This document shows, in pieces, positions 51,964 to 59,834 of a DNA stretch of 64,000 bases. The stretch is from an uncultured Sphingomonadaceae bacterium (lineage in GTDB: Bacteria > Pseudomonadota > Alphaproteobacteria > Sphingomonadales > Sphingomonadaceae): the NCBI GenBank assembly GCA_947501325.1, contig CANMVC010000001.1, forward strand, positions 806,001-870,000, in the 5' to 3' direction. The position numbers were made by a program, and so were the translations under genes. Under the pieces are notes generated by a model. The model was not told where the DNA came from and did no database searches. It worked only from the letters and a program-made list of their open reading frames with translations. Position 1 is the first letter of the stretch. Each line of letters begins with the position of its first letter.

Positions 51964-53832
51964 CTAGCGGCTGGCAATTTTCTGCTTTCGGATTTTAACC
52001 GTCAGCTTGTCAGACGGTTTCAAGGCATCATTATCATTTGCCATTTTATCGGGTTTTTTCCGCTTGTCTTTTTGCTGCTCCTTGATGAGCCATGGCGCGC
52101 CATCATCAGCATGATAATCATGACACATCGCGCATGTTGATGGGACGTCAGAGGTCTTTTGAAACTCGCCGCCATGACACTCACGGCAGGTCTTGATCCC
52201 TGGCAATAGAAGATCGCGCGCATCATTCGACTTGGTCGCTGCGTGGCAGCTCGTGCAATCCTCATCATTATGCGCTTCGTGGCTGAACCAGCCCTTGTGC
52301 ATATAACGGTCTGTCTGGGTCACAGGCTTGATGCCATAATCGACCCGTCCTTTTGCCGTCGGCGGGGTTACACCGTGGCAATCGAAACAGGCCCCTCCAC
52401 GCGAGAAAACTTGTTCAATGGCCAGGTTGGCGCGACTGGGCCGGAACTGAACAGCGCGCGCATAATCACTAGCGACACGGTTATCATTTTCAGCACCAGG
52501 ACGGCGGCGTTTCATGCCACCCAGATTAATCGGCCGCGATGGGCCGGTTGAACGATAGTAGGCACGCAGGTCAGCGCGCACCATATCCGGTTCGCCATGA
52601 CGCAAGGTCCGCACTGTGTTGCCGATCTCCTCAAAAGCAAGGCTGTGGCACATGCTGCAGTCTTCTTTCATATCCACCGGTTCAAATCGGACGCCATTAG
52701 AATCGGGCGTATGACAATCTGCGCAAACCAGCGAATCGCCAAAATCATATTTGGCTGACAGCCGTCGCCCCATCTGGGCGACGCCGCCGGTTTTCGACAT
52801 ATGCACGTCATGTGGAAATTTCAGACCATTATATTCAGTCGGCTTGTCATCCAGTGAAACGCGCCTACGAGGCGGATTTTTACCGCCGGGCTCGATGAGC
52901 AAGGCGGGACGAAATTGCGGATGCGCAATCCCGAAATCTGATGCATTTTCTAGCTCCGTATCCGCCAAGCGCCCGTCCATTCCCTCGTGACAATCAGCGC
53001 AGAATTTTTGCGCAGTCGGTTGCATAGCACCCTCGCCTTCATGCTCGGTGTGACATTCGACACACCGGCCCGGCGGCTTGTTGAAAGCAGAAGCAAATGC
53101 AGCCCCGACTTTTTCAAAACCTTCTGGTTCTCCGACAGCGGTGAGCAAACGGTCTTTATCGGCATGATCGTGCGCGTCATCTTCATGACAGGTCAGGCAG
53201 GTCTTGTCGGTGACGGTCACAAAGGCATCAACATGACAAGCCTGACAATCGCCCTCCAGACTGTGATGCGCCTCGCTCAGCTTGCCCGATGACCACATCG
53301 TATCGGCATGAAAGCCATCCGGTCGTTCCTCAATGCCTTTATAGGTCGCCCAGGTATAAATCGGCCAGATCAGGAAAGCGGCCAGCACCAGTCCGATAAA
53401 GCTCCACGCGCTTATGCGTTTGCCGGGCAATAGGCCCTTTAATGTATAAAGCGCGCCTTCTTCTCGGTCTTCCGCGGAATCAGACAAAGCCTCGACGCGT
53501 TTGACGGTAAGGACAACACCTTCTTCGTCATGGCTGACCGAAATGACATGACCGCCAAAACCAATCTCTGCGCCTTTGGCGGGATCAATCGTCGCCGTCA
53601 TCTTATCGCGGCCATCGACCGAGAATTTCTGGCCGGAAACGCTCTCAATCTCTATCCGCCCGTCGTCCAGTTGCCGAATGACGGCATGGTCTGGATTGAC
53701 GGCAAGATCGGGTAAATGAATGGCGTTCTGGGCGTTACGGCCAACCCCGATTTGGGGCTCGGCAAACGGATTGGCGCGAATAATCTCGCGGCCATCGGCG
53801 GTTACGGCAATTTGACGAACGATAAATGTCAT
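51964..53832 (-). CDS. FHA domain fused to membrane-anchored decaheme cytochrome c
   Basis: A 622-residue protein. Residues about 20-110 are an FHA domain (PQIGVGRNAQNAIHLPD, then NPDHAVIRQ), a phosphothreonine-binding fold expected in the cytoplasm. Residues about 141-163 (SAWSFIGLVLAAFLIWPIYT) are one transmembrane helix. The rest has ten CxxCH heme motifs (starting at residues 196, 212, 257, 278, 370, 392, 482, 526, 549 and 567) and no signal peptide, so the heme domain should be periplasmic. It follows the cytochrome-b-like gene by 15 bases. I know no characterised protein with this layout. Confidence 0.93.
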   Translation of the reverse strand: MTFIVRQIAVTADGREIIRANPFAEPQIGVGRNAQNAIHLPDLAVNPDHAVIRQLDDGRIEIESVSGQKFSVDGRDKMTATIDPAKGAEIGFGGHVISVSHDEEGVVLTVKRVEALSDSAEDREEGALYTLKGLLPGKRISAWSFIGLVLAAFLIWPIYTWATYKGIEERPDGFHADTMWSSGKLSEAHHSLEGDCQACHVDAFVTVTDKTCLTCHEDDAHDHADKDRLLTAVGEPEGFEKVGAAFASAFNKPPGRCVECHTEHEGEGAMQPTAQKFCADCHEGMDGRLADTELENASDFGIAHPQFRPALLIEPGGKNPPRRRVSLDDKPTEYNGLKFPHDVHMSKTGGVAQMGRRLSAKYDFGDSLVCADCHTPDSNGVRFEPVDMKEDCSMCHSLAFEEIGNTVRTLRHGEPDMVRADLRAYYRSTGPSRPINLGGMKRRRPGAENDNRVASDYARAVQFRPSRANLAIEQVFSRGGACFDCHGVTPPTAKGRVDYGIKPVTQTDRYMHKGWFSHEAHNDEDCTSCHAATKSNDARDLLLPGIKTCRECHGGEFQKTSDVPSTCAMCHDYHADDGAPWLIKEQQKDKRKKPDKMANDNDALKPSDKLTVKIRKQKIASR

Positions 53833-53847
53833 GGGTCTATCTCCCGC

Positions 53848-54729
53848 CTACCAGTAAAAGAAAACGCTGATGATATGCGCCGATAGCGACGCGATCAGGG
53901 CGAAAGTCATGGGCACATGGATGAACAACCAGACCTGCAGCAAGGCCTTCAATCGGAGATGACGGCGCACGCGGGCGAGCGTTGCCTCTTTCTTTTCGAG
54001 CAACGCATCGACTTTATCGAGCGGATCATCGCCCCCCATGCGAGGCTGATAAGCGCGTTCTCGCCGCAAATCAGCCTGCGCAGCGCGGGTAGCGCAATTG
54101 GGATATTTTCCGGACACCCGTTTCAGGAAACCGCCGCCAAAGGGATCCTGTTCCAGCGATTGCAGCACCAGAGCGGCATGTTCCGCCGACAGCGGTTGTG
54201 CCGCTTCATGCAATTGCCGGTCGAGCGAGCGCAGGCTTTCCAGCATCTGCGTCTCGGTCATCTCGTCGCGGTTATTGGACAGCGCCTGCGGAATGGTTGC
54301 ATAGAAATAGATACCGATGATACCCGAGATGATCACGATCATCATGAAGGCATAGGCAGCCGTATGGATGTTCCAGCCAAACTGGAATCCGGTATGCAAG
54401 GTGCCGATGACAATCAGGCTGAGACCGAGATAGATATGCGCTGACGTCCATGCCTTGAGCGACCATTTGCCCGCCGTCATCGCACGTTTGCGCACACCGA
54501 GCATTGTCAGCCACAGGATCAGCCCGGCACCAATGGTCCCCAGCGTATAGCCATACCAGCTGCCGCCATTGTGGCGGGGGGAGACGTCGATAAAAAGATA
54601 GCTGACAATGGATATCAGCATGATGAAGGATGCTATTTTCAGCCATTTATAACCGGCATGCTTCAGAAAGCCGTCATGCATGGCGACTTTCTTTTTCGTG
54701 CCGCCGCCGGGAACAGGAACAGAGGCCAT
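53848..54729 (-). CDS. Cytochrome-b561/ferric-reductase-like membrane subunit
   Basis: A 293-residue protein with five membrane helices (MLISIVSYLFIDV, GTIGAGLILWLTMLGV, AHIYLGLSLIVIGTLH, TAAYAFMMIVIISGIIGIYF and a C-terminal one with FIHVPMTFALIASLSAH). Histidines in helices 3, 4 and 5 (SAHIY, GTLHTGF, NIHTAAY, LFIHVP, SAHIIS) could bind two b hemes. A soluble loop of about 100 residues lies between helices 4 and 5. The start codon shares a base with the stop of the upstream 816-residue gene (TAATG), implying coupling. It likely passes electrons across the inner membrane. Confidence 0.85.
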   Translation of the reverse strand: MASVPVPGGGTKKKVAMHDGFLKHAGYKWLKIASFIMLISIVSYLFIDVSPRHNGGSWYGYTLGTIGAGLILWLTMLGVRKRAMTAGKWSLKAWTSAHIYLGLSLIVIGTLHTGFQFGWNIHTAAYAFMMIVIISGIIGIYFYATIPQALSNNRDEMTETQMLESLRSLDRQLHEAAQPLSAEHAALVLQSLEQDPFGGGFLKRVSGKYPNCATRAAQADLRRERAYQPRMGGDDPLDKVDALLEKKEATLARVRRHLRLKALLQVWLFIHVPMTFALIASLSAHIISVFFYW

Positions 54730-57179
54730 TATGCGTCCTCCTGCTCAAGCTTGGCGACGGTGAGGAATTCCTCTGGAGCAACACGGATCGCGGCACCGGT
54801 CGGACAAGCGCGAACGCAGGCCGGACCGCCTTTTATGCCGGCGCACATATCGCACTTAATCGCTTTTTTGGGCTTCTCGACCGCTGGATCACTGTTTTCA
54901 GCAACCCAATTCTTGTCCGGTTCACCCGGGCCGGGACCAAAGCCAAAGAGCAACCAGTTGAGGATACCCGGCTTCTTGGGCGGCACCTTGTCCATACGGA
55001 TCACACCGTAAGGGCAGTAGCGCTGGCAATTGCCGCAGCCGATACAGGTGTCATCGATAAACACTTCGCCATCGGGACCGCGGTGGATCGCGTCAGGTGG
55101 ACAGTCGGACATGCAATGCGGATGCTCGCAATGACGGCAGCTGGTCGGAACGTGCAAATGCGCATAGGTACGCCCGGCTTCGCGATCAAGACGGGAAAGG
55201 CCCTCATGGCTGTCGGCGCAGGCTTTCTCGCAATTGTCGCAACCGACACAAAGGTTTTCATCGATCAGCAACACATCGGTCGCCTCGCCAATACCATTGT
55301 CGACGAGGAAATTGGCGACCCCGGAATACATGTCGACAACCCCCGAGAAACTGTCTTTCTTGGCTTCGACAAATGCGTTGATATCTTGCCGTGCGGCCAT
55401 ATCCTTTTTGGCCCGGCGAAGCAGATCGGGATGGGCGTCGAGAACTTTCTTGAACGCGTCGCCCTTTATCTTGATGACTTCCGACTTGATCGCCGCCTTG
55501 ACCGTCGCCGTGCGCATACCGCCAGCAATCAGGGTCATTTCGCCGACATAGGAACCGGCTGGGAGATAGGAGAGGAACACCGGCTTTCCGCCAATTTCCT
55601 TTTCCACTACCATCGATCCGACGCGGATGACAAAAATGTCATTACCGTCATCGCCTTCGTTGATAATTGTTTCACCAGCGCGAACGTTGACGATCTCGCT
55701 CGTCTCTACTGCTTCTGCTATATCTTCCTTGGTCAAGCCGGAGCCGAACATCTGCAGCAATTGCCGTTCGGTCGATATCCGGGTGATTGCGCGCTTGGCG
55801 GCAGGGACAGACGCCTGCAATTTCAGCGCCGCCGTGCGCGACACTTCAATCACGATCATATCTTCAGCTGCCCTGACCGTAGCGCCCCGACGACGGCCGG
55901 AGATCAACCCGACCTCACCAAAGATCGAGCCTTCTTCAATCGGAATGACTTTGGAGCTGTCGTTCGGATCAACCTCGACCAGCACCGAGCCCTGCGCAAT
56001 AGTGAACAGCGATGATCCGGGATCATTGCGCTCAAACACGACCTCATCGCGGCGATAGGCGCGTGCCTCGCTGTCGAGCATAAACTCGCGCATCTGCAAC
56101 GGCGACAGATCGTTGAGGATGGTCACTTTCTCGCGGAAAAATTCGAGCCACTCATCGACCGACTTGCCACCCGGCAGGCCAGCAAATTTCTTCTCGAGAA
56201 TGGGCTCGTCAGCAGGTTTCAGGTCAGTGTTGCCGTTGATAAATTCAATGACATCATAGCCCTGGTTCATGCAGTGCTTGATCAGCGGATAGCCCGCCAA
56301 AGCGCCGATGACATAAATGCCCTTTTTCGTGCTTTCAAAAGCCGGGGTCAGCTTGGGGTAGGCCTCGCGATCTTCGCTGGTAAATTCTATCCCGCATTCT
56401 TCGACAAATTTGCGCGGCGGGGCAGATCCCATGCGCGCTATGATGCGGTCGCAGGGAATCGTTTCCTGTCCATCACGCGTTTCGAGAACCAGCTCACCAT
56501 CCTTAACTTCGGCTGGCGTCGTCTCGTTGCGGATCATCACCTTGCCCTGCTCACCCGCTTCCATCAGCAGCTTCACATTGGCTTTCTTCGCCCGGGCAAA
56601 TTCGGCCGAACGGTTTAGAATCGTGACAATATTATTCTGCGCAGCATCCGCCGCCAGACCGAGCGCATTTTCTATTCCCGCATCGCCGGAACCGATGACC
56701 GTAATATGCTCGTCATAATATTCACCGGGATCATCCAGTTGATACTGCACCAGCTTGTTGTCACCACCGGGGCAGCGCATCAGATTGGGGTTGCCTTGCG
56801 TACCAATGGCCATAACGATGGTCTCGGCCAACACTTTATCGCCGTTTTTCAGGGTGATGGTGAAGTTGCCCTCTTCCCCTTCAATCTTCACCGGCTCCGC
56901 ATTAAACTGGACATTGACGCCGCACACTTCGGTCTGCTTGTCCCAGGTGCCCAGGATCGCCTCGCGCTTGCCCGCGTCAAAATCCATATCCGAGCGCAGC
57001 ACCAGCTGGCTCGGCGTCGCCATGACATGCTTGCCTTTTTGATATTTATAGATGGTGTCCGACAGATGATCGGTCTTTTCCAGCAGCACATGTTTGAGCT
57101 TTAATTGCGCAGCACGACCAGCGGCACTCATGCCTGCCGGGCCAGATCCCACGATCACAACTCGAAACTTATCCGCCAC
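54729..57179 (-). CDS. FAD/NAD(P) reductase with two cNMP-binding domains and four [4Fe-4S] clusters
   Basis: An 816-residue protein. Residues 1-320 are a thioredoxin-reductase-like flavoprotein with FAD motif VGSGPAGMSAA and NAD(P) motif VIGSGDAGIENA; no CxxC active site is seen. Two cyclic-nucleotide domains follow, around 365-480 (FGEVGLISGRRRGATVRA) and 483-600 (VGEMTLIAGGMRTATVKA). Both keep the Glu and Arg of the phosphate-binding cassette. Residues 640-800 are a DmsB-like ferredoxin with sixteen cysteines in four groups (from 644, 681, 712 and 776). It is cytoplasmic and begins the three-gene redox operon. Confidence 0.94.
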   Translation of the reverse strand: MADKFRVVIVGSGPAGMSAAGRAAQLKLKHVLLEKTDHLSDTIYKYQKGKHVMATPSQLVLRSDMDFDAGKREAILGTWDKQTEVCGVNVQFNAEPVKIEGEEGNFTITLKNGDKVLAETIVMAIGTQGNPNLMRCPGGDNKLVQYQLDDPGEYYDEHITVIGSGDAGIENALGLAADAAQNNIVTILNRSAEFARAKKANVKLLMEAGEQGKVMIRNETTPAEVKDGELVLETRDGQETIPCDRIIARMGSAPPRKFVEECGIEFTSEDREAYPKLTPAFESTKKGIYVIGALAGYPLIKHCMNQGYDVIEFINGNTDLKPADEPILEKKFAGLPGGKSVDEWLEFFREKVTILNDLSPLQMREFMLDSEARAYRRDEVVFERNDPGSSLFTIAQGSVLVEVDPNDSSKVIPIEEGSIFGEVGLISGRRRGATVRAAEDMIVIEVSRTAALKLQASVPAAKRAITRISTERQLLQMFGSGLTKEDIAEAVETSEIVNVRAGETIINEGDDGNDIFVIRVGSMVVEKEIGGKPVFLSYLPAGSYVGEMTLIAGGMRTATVKAAIKSEVIKIKGDAFKKVLDAHPDLLRRAKKDMAARQDINAFVEAKKDSFSGVVDMYSGVANFLVDNGIGEATDVLLIDENLCVGCDNCEKACADSHEGLSRLDREAGRTYAHLHVPTSCRHCEHPHCMSDCPPDAIHRGPDGEVFIDDTCIGCGNCQRYCPYGVIRMDKVPPKKPGILNWLLFGFGPGPGEPDKNWVAENSDPAVEKPKKAIKCDMCAGIKGGPACVRACPTGAAIRVAPEEFLTVAKLEQEDA

Positions 57180-57455
57180 GCGCTTCTTCCCCCTTTTACC
57201 GTTTCAGCCCAACGCGCCCTCATGCGTTTTCACAGACCAATGCAGCAATCTTTTTCGGCTTAAGCGCGACCCCAAAAGACTTAACTTACCAGCATCTTAC
57301 CAAAAAGCTATTGAGATACCAGTGGAAAATATCACAGTTTGAACCGCATTGGACCCTATATACCATAAGCAACAAAATAGTTGTCAAAACGGTTCAGTTT
57401 ACGACAATGCATAGCTATCAAGAGGGTCGCACCTGTAGAGGAAGAATTTTTAGAT

Positions 57456-58451
57456 ATGAGCGAGCCAGAAACAACCGCAGACAAACCCAAAAAGACCGAC
57501 GGCAATATTAGCCGTATAGCCTTGATACTGGCGGCAGTCCTTGCTGTTGGAGCGGTTGGCGTGCAAGTTTATCGCAGCATGGATGGGGAGGGTTCGGACA
57601 CGCAAGCCACCACCACAGCCGCCGCAGGTGAATCGGAACAGCCTCCCAGTGTCGATGAAGTCATCGCAGGACTGGAAAAAAAGCTGCAGGATGATCCCAG
57701 AGACGCGGAAAGCTGGCGCATGCTGGGCTGGAGCTATTTCGAAACCCAGAAATTTGCGGAATCCGCCACCGCGATGAAACGCGCGACAACTCTGGATCCC
57801 AAGAACCCGGAATATTGGTCGATGCTCGGGGAAGCTCTGGTCATGTCGAGTGATGGCCAGCAAGTCCCTGCTGACGCCGCCGACGCCTTCAGAAAAGCGC
57901 TGGCGCTGGACAAAACAGATCCCCGTGCACGCTATTTCCTGGCAGTACAGAAAGATATTTCCGGCGATCATCAGGGCGCGATTAATGACTGGTTCGCATT
58001 GCTCGAAGACACGCCCTCTGACGCGCCTTATGCAGCGGATATCCGCCGAGTGATCGGACAGGTGGCGGAAAAAGAGAATATTGACGTCGCTGCGCGTCTC
58101 GCCAAGGTCGCGCCGGCAGAACCCACCGGCGGTATTTCAACAGATGGCCCGCAAGTCGCAACCGCCGCAATTCCCGGCCCCAGCCGCGAGCAGATGCAGG
58201 AAGCCGCCGCGCTACCGGCCGGCCAGCAAGAAGCGATGATTGCCAATATGGTCGAGGGCCTGGACAAACGACTGCAGTCCAACCCCAATGATGCCAATGG
58301 CTGGATCATGTTGATGCGCAGCCGCCAGCAATTGGGGCAAACCGTGAAGGCCAAAAAGGCAATGTCCGACGGGTTGGCCGCGTTCAAAAATGATGGGGCT
58401 GAGGCAAAGCGAATTAGAGAAGCGGCAATGGCCTTGGGTATTGGAGGGTAG
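57456..58451 (+). CDS. CcmI/CycH-like TPR protein of cytochrome c biogenesis
   Basis: ATG at 57456, with GAGGAAG upstream, gives 331 residues; a longer frame opens at 57381. An N-terminal membrane helix (ISRIALILAAVLAVGAVGVQ) is followed by TPR motifs (DAESWRMLGWSYFETQKFAE, NPEYWSMLGEALVMS, DPRARYFLAVQKDISGDHQGA). A C-terminal repeat adds NDANGWIMLMRSRQQLGQTV. This is the layout of CcmI/CycH apocytochrome c chaperones, though only part of a full Ccm locus is here. It is divergent from the redox operon, which needs ten c hemes attached. Confidence 0.75.
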   Translation: MSEPETTADKPKKTDGNISRIALILAAVLAVGAVGVQVYRSMDGEGSDTQATTTAAAGESEQPPSVDEVIAGLEKKLQDDPRDAESWRMLGWSYFETQKFAESATAMKRATTLDPKNPEYWSMLGEALVMSSDGQQVPADAADAFRKALALDKTDPRARYFLAVQKDISGDHQGAINDWFALLEDTPSDAPYAADIRRVIGQVAEKENIDVAARLAKVAPAEPTGGISTDGPQVATAAIPGPSREQMQEAAALPAGQQEAMIANMVEGLDKRLQSNPNDANGWIMLMRSRQQLGQTVKAKKAMSDGLAAFKNDGAEAKRIREAAMALGIGG

Positions 58452-58550
58452 TTTGGCTTCGGGCGGCGGCGGACTGGAGGAGGTCTCGGCTTTCGCTGGA
58501 ATGACGGAGTGAGTTGACTGCCGATGCGGGACGAAATTGTCAAACCGTGC

Positions 58551-58579
58551 CGTCATGCTGAATCAAGTTCAGCATGACG
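58551..58579. repeat. Palindromic repeat CGTCATGCTGAA/TTCAGCATGACG
   Basis: Exact 12-base arms around TCAAG. A partial repeat of the TTTCGCTGGAATGACGG type lies just before, around 58487-58507, giving leftward shadow frames that read SVIPAKAE. Stretch 58452-58696 contains no gene besides these. Confidence 0.75.
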
Positions 58580-58696
58580 TTTCTGATAGCAAATACGAAT
58601 AATCATGCGAAGATGCTGAGTAACCGGCTTGTCCCTCACCGGCCCCCGCTGCATCTCCGCATGATCTCTTCGCAAAACCATAGCGCTAGTTCATCG

Positions 58697-59365
58697 CTAT
58701 AGCTTGATGCCCAAACCAACACCGACCACGACCGGATCGAGATTGATCTTCACCTTCTGGGTGCCCGCATCTGTGGTGCGCAAGGTCGCCGTGGTGTCGA
58801 TATCGATATATTTGACATCGAAGTTCAGCGAAATCCGGTCGTTAATCGGAATATCCATCCCTGCCTGCAGCGCCCAGCCAAAGCTGTCTTTCAGGTTCAC
58901 CTTGGTATCTCCAACCGCCGCTTCCAAATCTCTGGTCGGCTTTTCGTTATAGAAGATCGTGTAGTTCACCCCTGCCCCGACATAGGGACGGATCGCCGCA
59001 TCGGGCGCAAAATGATATTGCGCTGTCAGGGTTGGCGGCAATACCCACGTCTTGGCGAGACGACCGATGCTGCCGGTGGTTCCGGTCACGCCGCTGGCGC
59101 TATGCTTGGTCGTGGCGGCGATCAGTTCGAATCCGATATTGTCGGTCGCCATATAGGTGATATCAAATTCCGGCGCCGGGCTGTTGTCCACGCTCACCTG
59201 TTCACCCGGAAAGCCAGGCAATATTGAGCTGCTTTCCTCGCTCGGCATCACGTTGATGACACGCGCACGCAGCAATATATCCCCTTGTTCGGCAAAGGCC
59301 GGAGCGGAGCTAAACGCCATGCCCGACACTGCGGAGGCGGCGAGAATCTTTGTCATATTACGCAT
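58697..59365 (-). CDS. ompW: OmpW-family outer membrane protein
   Basis: The ATG at 59365 has GAAGGA upstream. The 222-residue product has a signal peptide (MTKILAASAVSGMAFSSAPAFA) and an eight-strand barrel with typical OmpW segments: GDILLRARVINVMP, ITYMATDNIGFELIAATTKH, VLPPTLTAQYHFAPD and IRPYVGAGVNYTIFYNE. It ends VVVGVGLGIKL. It forms a small pore for hydrophobic molecules; role in stress is known for relatives. Monocistronic. Confidence 0.93.
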   Translation of the reverse strand: MRNMTKILAASAVSGMAFSSAPAFAEQGDILLRARVINVMPSEESSSILPGFPGEQVSVDNSPAPEFDITYMATDNIGFELIAATTKHSASGVTGTTGSIGRLAKTWVLPPTLTAQYHFAPDAAIRPYVGAGVNYTIFYNEKPTRDLEAAVGDTKVNLKDSFGWALQAGMDIPINDRISLNFDVKYIDIDTTATLRTTDAGTQKVKINLDPVVVGVGLGIKL

Positions 59366-59488
59366 TGGAGAAAATCCTTCTTCCTGAGTTCCCAATGGTG
59401 GTTAGAGAGGGCCAGAAGAGGTCGCATTGATCCAGCGCAAGGTTCAGATTGATCTGCGTCAAAGGAACCCGGTTTTCGCAATTTTGGC

Positions 59489-59592
59489 TGTCCTACATGA
59501 CCCGCTTTATGGCATGGTCAGGACTGGCTCTTTGACAATTGAATAGATATTCAGCCCCCAGGATGAAAGGGGTGAGACTTGTGTGAACTTTG
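59489..59592 (+). repeat. Dispersed leader-like element, copy 4, with TGTGTGAACTTTG word
   Basis: Contains TCCTACAT (59491-59498), a GGCATGGTCAGGA segment and TGGCTCTTTGACA (59525-59537), the closest match to a boxA site in the window. TTGTGTGAACTTTG follows at 59579-59592, and TGTGTTAAGTTTG with TCAACTTCG at 59627-59648. No gene lies in 59396-59834. Confidence 0.7.
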
Positions 59593-59668
59593 GAATATTA
59601 TTGCGCGGAGTGAGAGCGCAAAGGACTGTGTTAAGTTTGTCAACTTCGTAGGTTTGGTAAGGCGTTTT

Positions 59669-59826
59669 CCTCTCCCCTTGAGGGAGAGAACAGATTTCCT
59701 TGCAAACTTGTTTGCTAGAAAATCTTGGAGAGGGGTGGAGACGAAACACCGCGCTTCGCCCCCTCACCAACTCGACTAAGGCAGCAAGCTGCCAAGTCTC
59801 CGTTTCCTCTCCCTCAAGGGGAGAGG
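59669..59826. repeat. REP-like inverted pair
   Basis: CCTCTCCCCTTGAGGGAGAG (59669-59688) and its exact complement CTCTCCCTCAAGGGGAGAGG (59807-59826) flank about 120 bases. The arms recur singly at 36889-36907. It looks like a REPIN-like unit. A leftward open frame through it is artefactual. Confidence 0.7.
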
Positions 59827-59834
59827 ACGTGTTG

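Noticed and set aside
54630-56015. Rightward open frame of 461 codons antisense to the redox flavoprotein
   Set aside because: It overlaps fully the cysteine-rich reductase gene, which has convincing motifs. The antisense product is His/Arg-rich without pattern.
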